A DNA stretch of 64,000 nt, from assembly GCA_951828385.1 (NCBI GenBank), contig OX639973.1, positions 6,592,313-6,656,312 of the forward strand, given 5' to 3'. Position numbers and translations under genes: made by a program. Of the stretch, positions 1 through 8,469 are shown in pieces (positions within the stretch are counted from its first letter, which is position 1; every line of letters begins with the position of its first letter). Under the pieces are notes generated by a model. That model saw only the letters and a program-made list of their open reading frames with translations. It was not told where the DNA came from and did no database searches. This stretch comes from an uncultured Poribacteria bacterium. GTDB lineage: Bacteria; Poribacteria; WGA-4E; WGA-3G.

Positions 1-2
1 TG

Positions 3-269
3 TTACCTTGTCCTGATTGTAATAATCCACTGACGCAGTTTCCGATTGAACAAGACGACGCAGACCTCGTCAGTTGTGATGGCTGTTACGGCGTATGGAT
101 CGTCCACCCAGGGGATGATCTGGAGCGTGTAGATAACGTTACCTTTGACGACCTCGTCGAAGCGTACGGCACTGAATACCCGATTGATGTTGACCCAAGC
201 ACGGTCGAACTTCCTGAAGAAGTTGAAGACGCATTGGTGTAAAGAGAGTCGGACACGCAGTTTTCTGAT
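3..269 (+). CDS. Zinc-ribbon protein, 3' end only
   Basis: An open frame enters from the left edge and runs about 88 codons to TGA at 267-269; the start lies outside the window. The visible part has two CxxC pairs, CPDC and CDGC, about 20 residues apart, as in a TFIIB-type or other small zinc ribbon. The rest is acidic and ends in VLKRVGHAVF. A perfect hairpin follows the stop within 7 bp. The function is unknown; it could be a small zinc-binding adaptor. The frame is supported by the paired cysteines and the absence of stops, but the short length leaves some doubt. Confidence 0.5.
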
Positions 270-275
270 ATAACG

Positions 276-301
276 GGCAATCAATTGCCCTACTACAAAC
301 T
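276..301. repeat. Palindromic hairpin repeat (GTAG family)
   Basis: GGGCAAT (276-282) and ATTGCCC (285-291) form a perfect 7-bp stem with a CA loop, followed by TACTACAAA. Read on the minus strand it begins TTTGTAGTAGGGCAAT, like the other TGTAGC/GTAGGC hairpins in this window. The remaining spacer up to 446 holds no other clear signal. Confidence 0.5.
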
Positions 302-446
302 GCAAAAGCTTGACAACAGTGGAAAAAGCGTTTTCGCATCTGTAGTTCACTCAGATAGACGCACGTTTCAACGATCACCATAAATGCTCTAAAAAATGTG
401 GAGAAAAAGTAGCATATTTTCGGGAGGCATTTTGATTTAAATCATC

Positions 447-1346
447 ATGATTGAAAAAGAATTTAGAAACGAAGTGCCTCCCGGTAAAGTTATTGTTTTC
501 ATGTTGCTTATCGTTTCTCTTTTGGGGGGGATGCCACTGTCGGTGAGTATAGGTCTAAAAGGGTTTCCACCCCTAAAAATGGCGTATCTCCGTTCCATAT
601 TAGGGCTTGTCATTGTTGGAGGCGCAGGTCTATACTATGGTATGTCACTGCAAATGCGTCTTAATGAGCTGCCGCGCTTGTCCCTGATCGCAGCACTTCA
701 CGCATTGCATATTATTACAATAAACATTGGCGGATTGTATACCACTGCCGCCCGATCGACAATTTTTTATAGCCTCTACCCGCTTTTCGTAGTTCTCTTC
801 GGACACTTTTTCATTCCAAACGATAAACTCTCTATAACGAAAACACTGGGGCTACTCACTGCTTTTGGCGGTGTTTGTATCGCTATCATGCCTGATTTAC
901 AAGGCGGAGGCATAACAGATTACCTCATCGGCAATGTAATCGTTATCCTTAGTGCCGGTTTCTTGGGACTTCGCATTGTACTTACAAAGGTGTTCGTTCA
1001 GGAGATTTACCCGCACAGATTACTCGTCTGGCTATTAGCGTTAAACACACCTTGTTTTTATTTCCTGAGTCTCATTTTTGAGAGGGATACATCTATTCAA
1101 TGGACAATAGCGAGTTCTGCAGGATTGTTATATCAAGGCTGTATTGTTACCGGTTTCTGTTTCTTAGCACTGACATGGGTATTAAGAAAATACAAAGCAA
1201 GTAATCTGGTCGTTTTCAGCTTCCTGATTCCGATCTCCGGGGTTTTGTTTAGCCATATTTTGGTAGGTGATGAACTGACACTCAGTTTGTTAATGGGGAC
1301 TGGGTTAGCAGCAACCGGAATTTATCTGGTAAATAGGAAGCGTTAA
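447..1346 (+). CDS. EamA/DMT-superfamily membrane transporter
   Basis: A 299-residue, very hydrophobic protein with about ten membrane segments arranged as two repeated EamA-type halves (roughly residues 15-150 and 160-297). The length and the halves joined by a short loop are typical of drug/metabolite transporters, which export amino acids, metabolites or drugs at the cytoplasmic membrane. The substrate cannot be told from sequence. The ATG at 447 lies about 18 bp after GGGAGG, which is far for a ribosome site, so the exact start is less certain than the family. It stands alone between a partial gene and a secreted-protein gene. Confidence 0.85.
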   Translation: MIEKEFRNEVPPGKVIVFMLLIVSLLGGMPLSVSIGLKGFPPLKMAYLRSILGLVIVGGAGLYYGMSLQMRLNELPRLSLIAALHALHIITINIGGLYTTAARSTIFYSLYPLFVVLFGHFFIPNDKLSITKTLGLLTAFGGVCIAIMPDLQGGGITDYLIGNVIVILSAGFLGLRIVLTKVFVQEIYPHRLLVWLLALNTPCFYFLSLIFERDTSIQWTIASSAGLLYQGCIVTGFCFLALTWVLRKYKASNLVVFSFLIPISGVLFSHILVGDELTLSLLMGTGLAATGIYLVNRKR

Positions 1347-1388
1347 AGTATATGATAACCCAAGTTGCTACTCACAAATTTTGATGTT

Positions 1389-1469
1389 TTTGCTTGGGTA
1401 TTTCTGCGTATTTCAACGAAGGGGCTTAGGCGTTTCCTCACCCGGTAGGGGTGATATGTCTATAGAAAC
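1389..1469. repeat. Two dispersed repeat motifs
   Basis: TTTGCTTGGGTATTTCT (1389-1405) recurs exactly near 16931-16947. The second motif, from 1440, reads CCCGGTAGGGGTGATATG then TCTATAGAAAC; close relatives lie at 44308-44338 and 44357-44380 (consensus CCCGTAGGGGCGACATG, then TTTATAGAAAC). Both lie in non-coding DNA. Their role is unknown. Confidence 0.5.
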
Positions 1470-1479
1470 TCAAAAAAAG

Positions 1480-1509
1480 TGTACACTTTTCTTTTTTTTC
1501 TGCTATAAT
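1480..1509 (+). promoter_or_regulatory. Probable sigma-70-type promoter for the 1542 gene
   Basis: TGTACA (1480-1485), an 18-bp spacer and TATAAT (1504-1509), 33 bp before the ATG. The -35 box matches consensus at four of six positions and overlaps the palindrome GTGTACAC. A strong AAGGAGG ribosome site follows at about 1530. Confidence 0.5.
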
Positions 1510-1541
1510 ACTCTTAATCTAATTTTCTAAGGAGGTTTTTA

Positions 1542-2246
1542 ATGCGAGTTATCATTCTATTGGCAGTTCTCAGCCTAATTGTCACCCCCGCATTCGCGCA
1601 AAAATATATCAGTTGGGAAGCGGAGAACTTTGACGATATCAATGGCGACAAATTTGAGATTTTTGATGTACCATCTGACCAAATCGGCACCGCCGCTGAA
1701 GGGGTAGACGATTACACAGTCAGTGAGGCATCCGGTGGCGCGTTCATCGGCTCTGCCAACGGGGTTGGAAACGATGGTGATGCATGGGTAAAATATAACT
1801 TCTCAGTCGAATTGGACGATTGGCACTTCTGGGGACGTGTGATTGCCCCATCGATTAGCGATAATTCTTGCTACTGGGCATTCGATATTGATGATGCTGA
1901 GGCACTCTCTACGAATAACGCCACCATGAATATCTGGGATTTCTTTGAAGTGGAATCGCTCCGAGTCAACTATACGACTGACTGGGTCTGGTTCCGGTTG
2001 AATACACGCGACGGTCCTTTTGAAGGAACGGAACTTGTCCAGCACGGCGATGATCCGGTTCCGGTGAATTTGTCCGCGGGTGAGCATACACTCCACATCG
2101 TCCATCGCGAAGATGGAACCCTTATTGACCAAATTTTCGCGACAACAGATATCGAATTCGATCCAAATGAAACCAATCCGCAGACCGCTGTCGAACCCCA
2201 AAACAAACTGACAACAACTTGGGGCGCACTCAAAAGCGGATTCTAA
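1542..2246 (+). CDS. Secreted CBM-like protein with KLTTTWG tail
   Basis: A 234-residue protein with a clear signal peptide (hydrophobic core, cleavage after AFA, residue 19). Residues 21-205 are rich in Trp, Asp and Gly and begin WEAENFDDINGD, resembling the N-terminus of CBM6/CBM35-type beta-sandwich sugar-binding domains; this is a fold guess, not a firm match. The last 19 residues, starting AVEPQNKLTTTWGALK, match the tails of the two CBM9-like proteins at 10068 and 11072. It has its own promoter, a strong ribosome site (AAGGAGG) and a terminator, so it is probably monocistronic. Likely cell-surface or extracellular; the ligand is unknown. Confidence 0.7.
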   Translation: MRVIILLAVLSLIVTPAFAQKYISWEAENFDDINGDKFEIFDVPSDQIGTAAEGVDDYTVSEASGGAFIGSANGVGNDGDAWVKYNFSVELDDWHFWGRVIAPSISDNSCYWAFDIDDAEALSTNNATMNIWDFFEVESLRVNYTTDWVWFRLNTRDGPFEGTELVQHGDDPVPVNLSAGEHTLHIVHREDGTLIDQIFATTDIEFDPNETNPQTAVEPQNKLTTTWGALKSGF

Positions 2247-2261
2247 GTCGAACAAACTCTT

Positions 2262-2292
2262 AAAGGCATCCACTTGCTGGATGCCTTTATTT
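2262..2292 (+). terminator. Intrinsic terminator
   Basis: AAAGGCATCCA (2262-2272) pairs perfectly with TGGATGCCTTT (2278-2288) around a CTTGC loop and is followed by ATTTG. It begins 16 bp after the stop of the secreted-protein gene. Confidence 0.85.
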
Positions 2293-2323
2293 GTAATTCC
2301 TACCACGCGGGATATACGGAAAA

Positions 2324-4054
2324 TTGGAAAAACACTGCTATTTCTCGCCCGGCCCCAAAACAATCCACCTTTTATTCACTTGCCTTATACTTGTTAACTG
2401 CATCGCTATGCCGAATGCAGCTGAAACGACACTCCACTTCACAGACCAGACACAGGCAGCTGGCATCCATTTTAAACACACCAACGGCGCATCTAAACAG
2501 AAATACCTACCTGAGACCATGGGAGCCGGTGGGCTCTTCTTCGACTACAACAACGACGGACATCTCGACATCTACCTCGTTAATAGCGGCACCCTTAGCA
2601 GTGATGCGCAAGCCACCAGAAATATAAATCACGCAGACCTTCTTTACCGCAACAACGGCGATGGGACGTTTACTGAGGCAACCGCGGAAGCAGGACTCCA
2701 ACAAAATCACGGATACGGCATGGGATGCCTTGCCGCAGATTACGACAATGATGGCGACGCGGACCTCTATCTCACGAACTTCGGCAAAAACCAACTGTTT
2801 CGGAACAATGGCGACGGCACCTTCACAGACATTACATCTCATGCGGGTGTAGGGGACCGCAGCTGGAGCGTCAGTGCCTCCTTCGGGGATTTCAACCTTG
2901 ATGGATATTTGGACCTCTATGTAGCCAATTATCTCGACTATCAACTTGAAACCGCCCATGCCTGTTTCCTGGAGGGTGTTCATATCTACTGCGGTCCACA
3001 TGAGTATCCTGGCGCAAGTGATACGCTTTACCGAAACAACGGTGATGGCACTTTCACAGATGTCACAGCCCGTGTAGGACTACACAACGCTGGCAAAGGA
3101 TTAGGCACGCTCTTTACAGACTACAACAACGACAGTTACCCTGATATTTTCGTCGCCAACGACGCTGTCCCCGATTTTCTCTACCGCAACAACGGCGATG
3201 GCACTTTCACAGATGTCGCCATCACAACTGGAGTCGCCTACAATTCAGAAGGTCGCGCAACCGCCAGTATGGGGATCGCCACGGGTGATTACGATAGCGA
3301 TGGGTTGCCAGACCTCTTTGTCACAAACTTCTCTTTGGAAATTAACAGCCTCTTTCACAACGACGGCGACGGTTTCTACACGATGACCACCTTTGAAACT
3401 GGTCTCGCTGATCCCAGCTTTTCGCAACTCGGTTTCGGCACCCAATTCCTTGACGCAGACAACGATGGGACGCTTGAACTTTTCGTCGCAAATGGACACG
3501 TGTGGGATAATGTATCAAAGATTACGCCATCTCTCTCTTATAAACAGCAGTGCCAGATCTTTGGTAATATCGGAACAGGGCAATACAGAGACTTATCCGA
3601 GACAGCCGGTCCATTTTTCAAGCGTCCGGTTGTCGCGCGCGGCGTAGCCATCGGCGACTATAACAACGATGGCGCAGTGGATATCCTTGTTACATGCTGC
3701 GGTGAAGCACCGGCACTCTTACGAAACGATTCTCAAACAGTCCACCGAAAGCACAATTGGGTGAAAATCCGGCTCGTCGGTACTAAAAGCAATCGCGACG
3801 CTATCGGTGCGAAAGTGTGGGTGCAAACAAATAAGAACACGCAGTTCAAAGAAGCGACTTGTGGTGGAAGTTACGCATCCAGTAGTGATCCTATCCTTCA
3901 CTTCGGTATCGGCACACAAGAAATGGTTAAATCTATCAAAGTCCAATGGCAAAGTGGACGTAGCCAGACAGTCGATTTTTCAAACGCAGAGAACCCGGTG
4001 AATCAAGTTGTTCCTATCATAGAAAACCCGTCAAATACGCAGGGTCCCTTGTAG
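2324..4054 (+). CDS. Secreted FG-GAP/VCBS repeat protein with ASPIC/UnbV domain
   Basis: A 576-residue protein. After a hydrophobic export signal (about residues 13-30, with a possible lipobox LVNC) come several FG-GAP/VCBS blades with calcium-binding motifs such as DYNNDGHLD and the recurring YRNNGDGTFTD. The C-terminal 100 residues carry the ASPIC/UnbV signature (NWVKIRLVGTKSNRDAIGAK). This matches the CRTAC1-like beta-propeller proteins common in Planctomycetes and Poribacteria; they are exported, and their substrates are mostly unknown. The start is a TTG with a weak ribosome site and is uncertain. The TAG stop lies inside a TGTAGC hairpin repeat, so the original C-terminus may have been trimmed. 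Paralogues lie at 20636 and 24440. Confidence 0.8.
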   Translation: MEKHCYFSPGPKTIHLLFTCLILVNCIAMPNAAETTLHFTDQTQAAGIHFKHTNGASKQKYLPETMGAGGLFFDYNNDGHLDIYLVNSGTLSSDAQATRNINHADLLYRNNGDGTFTEATAEAGLQQNHGYGMGCLAADYDNDGDADLYLTNFGKNQLFRNNGDGTFTDITSHAGVGDRSWSVSASFGDFNLDGYLDLYVANYLDYQLETAHACFLEGVHIYCGPHEYPGASDTLYRNNGDGTFTDVTARVGLHNAGKGLGTLFTDYNNDSYPDIFVANDAVPDFLYRNNGDGTFTDVAITTGVAYNSEGRATASMGIATGDYDSDGLPDLFVTNFSLEINSLFHNDGDGFYTMTTFETGLADPSFSQLGFGTQFLDADNDGTLELFVANGHVWDNVSKITPSLSYKQQCQIFGNIGTGQYRDLSETAGPFFKRPVVARGVAIGDYNNDGAVDILVTCCGEAPALLRNDSQTVHRKHNWVKIRLVGTKSNRDAIGAKVWVQTNKNTQFKEATCGGSYASSSDPILHFGIGTQEMVKSIKVQWQSGRSQTVDFSNAENPVNQVVPIIENPSNTQGPL

Positions 4055-4114
4055 CATAGGAAACTGTTGGTCTCCTGTGCGTGTATGAGGCGCAACCTAA
4101 CAGGATACGCTACA
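4050..4114. repeat. TGTAGC-ended palindromic repeat
   Basis: TGTAGC (4050-4055) and GCTACA (4109-4114) are inverted ends around an imperfect hairpin starting with TAGGAAACTG. The preceding gene uses the TAG at 4052-4054 as its stop. Related copies lie at 10956 and 54260. Confidence 0.65.
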
Positions 4115-4156
4115 AAAGAGAAAACTAAATCTCCCCGCGGACTTCTCTATTTTAGG

Positions 4157-4186
4157 TTGACATTACGCTATATCCGCGCGTATAAT
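4157..4186 (+). promoter_or_regulatory. Sigma-70-type promoter upstream of cysC
   Basis: A perfect TTGACA (4157-4162), an 18-bp spacer and a perfect TATAAT (4181-4186). It reads toward cysC, giving a leader of about 75 nt. Confidence 0.8.
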
Positions 4187-4191
4187 AATAA

Positions 4192-4211
4192 TATTATCAA
4201 ATCTGATAATA
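4192..4211. promoter_or_regulatory. Perfect palindrome just after the cysC promoter
   Basis: TATTATCA (4192-4199) and TGATAATA (4204-4211) flank AATC. It covers the expected transcription start, where a repressor site would sit. It could instead form a weak AT-rich hairpin at the 5' end of the mRNA. Confidence 0.45.
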
Positions 4212-4269
4212 GAGGAACGTTTAGAACACCTCAATTTTTTGACTTCTTATTATGTGAGGAATAATCGAA

Positions 4270-4887
4270 TTGGCTCAACAAAAAGCGACCAATATAACGT
4301 GGCACGAAGCAACTGTCACGGCAGAAGATCGAGAAAAATTACTGAATCAGAAAGGCTGCGTGATTTGGTTCACCGGACTCTCCGGCTCAGGTAAATCGAC
4401 ATTAGCGAACGCAGTCGAACAGGTATTGCATCAACAACAGCACCACACGTATGTCTTAGACGGCGACAATGTACGACACGGACTGAACAAGAATTTAGGC
4501 TTCTCACCAGAGGACCGCGAGGAAAACATCCGCCGCATCGGCGAAGTCGCGAAACTCTTTGCCGATGCAGGCACAGTTGTCATGACAGCCTTTATTTCGC
4601 CTTACCGCGCCGATAGAGATCAGGCAAGAGCACTCATCGCTGAGAATAGATTCGTTGAAGTTTTCGTCGACTGCCCCCTTGATGTTTGCGAAGAACGGGA
4701 TACGAAAGGCTTATACAAAAAGGCGCGTGCTGGAGAGATTAAGGAATTTACAGGCATTAGCGCACCTTACGAACCGCCCCTGAACCCAGAGGTCGCAGTG
4801 AACACCGCAGCACTCTCTATTGAAGAATGCGCGCTGGCAGTTGTGGAAGCTCTTGTGAAAGCCGGTCTCGTCCCCGCAGGGAATTAG
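4270..4887 (+). CDS. cysC: Adenylylsulfate kinase
   Basis: A 205-residue enzyme that phosphorylates adenosine 5'-phosphosulfate to PAPS, the sulfate donor for assimilation and for sulfotransferases. Visible landmarks are the P-loop GLSGSGKST (about residues 36-44), [15 protein letters not shown], the [13 protein letters not shown] segment and the late [13 protein letters not shown], all typical of CysC and at the usual length. The start is TTG at 4270, 9 bp after GAGGA. It has a near-consensus promoter and palindrome upstream. No sulfate adenylyltransferase gene is nearby, so it is not in a sulfate operon here. Its stop abuts the PhyH relic. Confidence 0.95.
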   Translation: MAQQKATNITWHEATVTAEDREKLLNQKGCVIWFTGLSGSGKSTLANAVEQVLHQQQHHTYVLDGDNVRHGLNKNLGFSPEDREENIRRIGEVAKLFADAGTVVMTAFISPYRADRDQARALIAENRFVEVFVDCPLDVCEERDTKGLYKKARAGEIKEFTGISAPYEPPLNPEVAVNTAALSIEECALAVVEALVKAGLVPAGN

Positions 4888-4888
4888 T

Positions 4889-5074
4889 AACCTCCTCTTT
4901 CACCGGGGGCTGCCGAACCGAGATACACATATCCGATGGAGCCTCGATTTTCGCTACCAAGATGCCAAACAACCGACGCTCCGCACAACACAAGGACATC
5001 TACTCAACTCGCAAAGGACACCAGAGGCGGTTGTAAAAGATGCTAAAGCGTGGGCAGAACTCGAATTTTCCTAA
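4889..5074 (+). pseudogene. 3' relic of a phytanoyl-CoA dioxygenase gene
   Basis: Directly after the cysC stop, one frame reads NLLFHRGLPNRDTHIRWSLD and continues FRYQDAKQPTLRTTQG to TAA at 5072. This resembles the last strands of PhyH-family Fe(II)/2-oxoglutarate dioxygenases: the second iron-ligand His in LFHRGLPN, then the Arg of the RWSxDxRYQ segment. The N-terminal three quarters, with the HxD motif, is absent. The same frame is open for another 33 codons after the stop. It is best explained as the surviving tail of a deleted gene. The call rests on motif recognition only. Confidence 0.6.
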
Positions 5075-5180
5075 ATTCAAAATAAGCGCGCGAAACTTGA
5101 AACGAAGTGGAAAGCGGATATACGGAGAAGGACAATCTTGCTCAAACTGTCCACACCGAACCGCAAGGAAAGTTAAAAGA

Positions 5181-6134
5181 ATGAAATTAATTCAGTTTCA
5201 CCTACCTAATTTAGGCAAGCGGGTCGGAATTGTCACCCGCGACGAGGAAGTGATTGACGTAACAAGCGAAGAATCCGCCGGGGTCTTAGAAGTACTTACA
5301 CTCGCACATCAAGAACAGGTCAGCCTCGGGGTCATACTCGCTGACATTCAAGAGAAGGTCGCAACACCCGCACCGATGCAACTTCCCTCGTTTGCAGATA
5401 CAGATAACGCAGTAACCGAACCCGAAGGACTTACGCTAAAGAAACTTGATGTCGCCCCCGACGAAAATGTACCACATCTCTTACCGCCAATCGACGCACC
5501 TGAAGTATGGGGATGCGGTGTAACCTACAAACGGAGCGCAGAGATGCGAGACGACGACACCGAACAAGACATCTACAGCCGGGTCTATCACGCGGACCGT
5601 CCTGAGATATTCTTCAAAGCGACACCTTCACGCTGCGTCGGTCCCAACGGCTTTATCGGCATCCGAAGCGATTCCACACTGACAGCGACAGAACCAGAAC
5701 TCGCATACATCCTCGGTGGCGACGGTGAGATCGTCGGCTATACCCTCTGCAATGACGTATCCGCATGGGACATTGAACGCGATAACCCGCTCTATCTACC
5801 ACAATCCAAAGTCTTTTACGGATGCTGCGCACTCGGACCGATGTTTCTCACGCCATCCGAAATAGATGATCCCTATGATTTGGAAATGCAGTGCACCGTC
5901 CTACGGGATGCAGACGTTATCTATCAAGGCGAAGTCAACACTTCCCAAATCAATTGGAAGTTTGAGCAGCTCACCGAATTCCTGATGCGGGATAACCCAA
6001 TTCCGCTCGGCACCGTCGTCTCAACCGGAACCGGTATCATCGTCCCAAACGAGCTACCGCTTGCCGCGGGGGACGTTGTCCAGATAGACATCGATGGGTT
6101 CGGCACACTCTCAAACCCTGTCAAGCAGTTTTAG
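5181..6134 (+). CDS. Fumarylacetoacetate hydrolase-family enzyme
   Basis: A 317-residue protein starting at the ATG at 5181 after AAGGAAAG. An in-frame extension back to 5040 is possible but encodes unrelated basic sequence overlapping the PhyH relic. The C-terminal two thirds have the FAH fold signature: EPELAYILGGDGEIVGYTLC, then NDVSAWDIERDN, then LPQSKVFYGCCALGP, and a late STGTGIIVPNE. Family members hydrolyse or dehydrate acylpyruvates or 2-keto-3-deoxy sugar acids using a divalent metal. With a D-threonine-aldolase-like gene 13 bp downstream, a role in sugar-acid or amino-acid breakdown is likely, but the substrate cannot be assigned. Confidence 0.85.
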   Translation: MKLIQFHLPNLGKRVGIVTRDEEVIDVTSEESAGVLEVLTLAHQEQVSLGVILADIQEKVATPAPMQLPSFADTDNAVTEPEGLTLKKLDVAPDENVPHLLPPIDAPEVWGCGVTYKRSAEMRDDDTEQDIYSRVYHADRPEIFFKATPSRCVGPNGFIGIRSDSTLTATEPELAYILGGDGEIVGYTLCNDVSAWDIERDNPLYLPQSKVFYGCCALGPMFLTPSEIDDPYDLEMQCTVLRDADVIYQGEVNTSQINWKFEQLTEFLMRDNPIPLGTVVSTGTGIIVPNELPLAAGDVVQIDIDGFGTLSNPVKQF

Positions 6135-6147
6135 GAGATACCGCGTA

Positions 6148-7260
6148 ATGCACCACAATAGCGAACCTTTTATCGGTAGGCATAAAACGGAATTGGATAC
6201 ACCCGCACTGCTGATTGATCTCGACAAAATGGAAGCCAACATACAGACGATGGCGAACTATTTCAGCACAGTCAACGCGGAGCTGAGACCACACGTGAAA
6301 ACACATAAAACACCGATCATCGCGCATAAACAGATTGCAGCGGGTGCCATTGGTGTTACATGCGCGAAACTCGGTGAAGCTGAAGCAGTGATTCACGCCG
6401 GTATCCGAGACGTGCTGATTGCCAATCAGATTGTCGGACCTCAAAAGATTGCGCGACTCATCAATCTCGCGAAACATTCGGAGATTATGGTCGCCGTGGA
6501 TAACCTGCAGAACGTACAAGCCATCGCTGAGGCAGCTGCTGCTAAGGGCGCGACCGTTAGAATGTTAATAGAGGTGAACATCGGTATGGATCGATGCGGT
6601 GTTGAACCCGGAGAACCGACACTGGAACTCGCAAATCAGGTACGCCAAAGTCCAAACTTGGTTTTTGAAGGCTTAATGGGATATGAGGGGCATACCGTCG
6701 CTAAACCGAACCGATCAGAACGCGATGCCGCTGCACGCGAGGCGATGCAACGCCTACTCGACACGAAACACTACCTCGAAAAACACGGTGTGGAAATTCC
6801 CATCATGAGCGGCGGTGGGACTGGCACCTTTAATATCACCGGGAGCATTCCAGAAATGACTGAGGTGCAAGCGGGGTCCTATGTCCTCATGGATGCCACC
6901 TACCGAAATGTGGAAGGTATCGGTGACCATTTCGGCTGCGCATTGTCGGTTTTGGCAACCGTTGTGAGCCGTCCAAACCCTGACCGAATAATAGTAGATA
7001 CGGGCTTGAAGGTACTTGCCAAGGAATTCGGTATCCCACAACCCGTTGGTGTAACGGGCGTAGAGATGACTGGACTTTCCGAAGAACACGGAAAGATACA
7101 GGTATCTGACGAAAATGTTTCCCTCAAACCCGGCGATAAACTCGAAATTCTACCAACGCACTGTTGCACGACAGTAAACCTCCACGACAGGTATTACGGC
7201 ATCCGTAACGGGATTGTCGAATCTGTGTGGGAGATTTCAGCAAGAGGAAAAGCACAATGA
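6148..7260 (+). CDS. D-threonine aldolase-like PLP enzyme (alanine racemase fold)
   Basis: A 370-residue protein; the ATG at 6148 is preceded by TTAGGAGA. The N-terminus LDTPALLIDLDKMEANIQTM and RPHVKTHKTP, whose Lys holds PLP, define the alanine-racemase N-terminal barrel of the D-threonine aldolase/D-serine dehydratase group. The C-terminal THCCTTVNLHDRYYGI carries the His and Cys that bind the divalent metal in that family. The length is normal. It would cleave D-threonine or related D-3-hydroxy amino acids to glycine and an aldehyde, or deaminate D-serine; sequence alone does not choose. It is probably co-transcribed with the FAH-family gene. Confidence 0.85.
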   Translation: MHHNSEPFIGRHKTELDTPALLIDLDKMEANIQTMANYFSTVNAELRPHVKTHKTPIIAHKQIAAGAIGVTCAKLGEAEAVIHAGIRDVLIANQIVGPQKIARLINLAKHSEIMVAVDNLQNVQAIAEAAAAKGATVRMLIEVNIGMDRCGVEPGEPTLELANQVRQSPNLVFEGLMGYEGHTVAKPNRSERDAAAREAMQRLLDTKHYLEKHGVEIPIMSGGGTGTFNITGSIPEMTEVQAGSYVLMDATYRNVEGIGDHFGCALSVLATVVSRPNPDRIIVDTGLKVLAKEFGIPQPVGVTGVEMTGLSEEHGKIQVSDENVSLKPGDKLEILPTHCCTTVNLHDRYYGIRNGIVESVWEISARGKAQ

Positions 7261-7281
7261 TCGCAATAGGAGGTAAATTCA

Positions 7282-8451
7282 ATGCGAACTAACAAATTAC
7301 AGCATATTTGGAAACCGTTCTATCTTCTCAGTCTACTTACCGCTGGTTTTCTACTACTATATCAGCCAGCTTCAGAAGGCTATATCGCAAAACGTTATTC
7401 TGTACCGCAGATCGTCAAAGAAAGTACCAATGTCGTCGCTGGTACCATTACGGTGGTCAACGCGAAACGACAGACTGCCGATATTAAGGTTGAAGAAAAT
7501 CTCAAAGGTGCCAGCGAATTTCAGGTAATTAAGATGCGGTTTGATGTCTATAAAGGAGAGGCAGATCATCGGAAAGAAATTATCCGTTTCCTAAAACAAG
7601 GTGAACCGATAATCATCTTTTACGAGCAAAAAGGCGGACGCATCAATAGCATCGCACATACAAGAGGGAAATGGTTCCAAACCCAAGTCACAAAACAGAG
7701 AGACAGAGGGTGGGGCAGGTGGATGTTTACGCACTTCGAGAAATACCTCAATAGAGACGAAGTTTCAAAGCGAGATTCAACCCCTGATTTTCTGAAAGAA
7801 CTTCGCGGTATGTTAGGGGAAGATGCTATCCAACTCTTTTATCTCCGGACAGACAGTTATAAGGACGAGTCCCCTGTTATCTCTAACATCAATTCGATAG
7901 AAGAACGTTGGATCGCCTATCAAGGCACAACGAATCGAGATTTACCTGGCCTCGGCAAAGCAGACATCTTATGGCTCGGCTTCCGCACGCTCTCACGAGA
8001 TGGGAGATACCGGCTTAACAACAAACAGGAAAATCGGATTAAAGAATTCGTGAAGAACGGCGGAGTCGTCATTGTCTCTGGTCAAGATAGCGATGAAAAA
8101 AATCCTTGCCGGACAGGGTGGTTACCCGAACCCCTCAACGGCGTAGAGAGCTCACGACGCAATGATTTTAAACCGACTGCCGATGCCGGTGAACTCTTTA
8201 AAGCACCCCACCGGATTCGTTCAGGGCAACTCGCACTTGACGACTCATGGAGCGGGTGGAATCAAAAATATCAAGTTCTGGCGACCACGAACGGCGGAAA
8301 AGAGATCGTCGTCGCTAAACTCCCATACGGCAAAGGTATGTATCTTATCACCAATCTCCGCAACAGTCAGAAAAACGAAGTCTCTCAAAACCGTCGGATG
8401 CTGGAAAACCTGGTGCATTTTGCCGTGGAATTCCTAAAAGAATCCAAGTAA
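7282..8451 (+). CDS. Exported protein with GATase-like C-terminal domain, function unknown
   Basis: A 389-residue protein with an uncleaved or poorly defined signal segment (about residues 11-30, FYLLSLLTAGFLLLY). Residues 30-130 look like a small beta domain. Residues 205-385 include KADILWLGFRTLS, KEFVKNGGVVIVSGQD and YGKGMYLITNLRNS, the pattern of a class I glutamine-amidotransferase-like fold (DUF4350/ThuA type) without an obvious catalytic Cys. A strong ribosome site (AGGAGG) precedes the ATG. It is followed 18 bp later by the PQQ-type propeller gene. Membrane-anchored and extracytoplasmic is the best guess. Confidence 0.55.
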   Translation: MRTNKLQHIWKPFYLLSLLTAGFLLLYQPASEGYIAKRYSVPQIVKESTNVVAGTITVVNAKRQTADIKVEENLKGASEFQVIKMRFDVYKGEADHRKEIIRFLKQGEPIIIFYEQKGGRINSIAHTRGKWFQTQVTKQRDRGWGRWMFTHFEKYLNRDEVSKRDSTPDFLKELRGMLGEDAIQLFYLRTDSYKDESPVISNINSIEERWIAYQGTTNRDLPGLGKADILWLGFRTLSRDGRYRLNNKQENRIKEFVKNGGVVIVSGQDSDEKNPCRTGWLPEPLNGVESSRRNDFKPTADAGELFKAPHRIRSGQLALDDSWSGWNQKYQVLATTNGGKEIVVAKLPYGKGMYLITNLRNSQKNEVSQNRRMLENLVHFAVEFLKESK

Positions 8452-8469
8452 CACACGAGGAAATCACAG

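Noticed and set aside
5040..5180. Upstream extension of the FAH-family gene by 47 residues
   Set aside because: The added sequence is basic, unlike the family N-terminus, overlaps the PhyH relic, and ATG 5181 has a good ribosome site.
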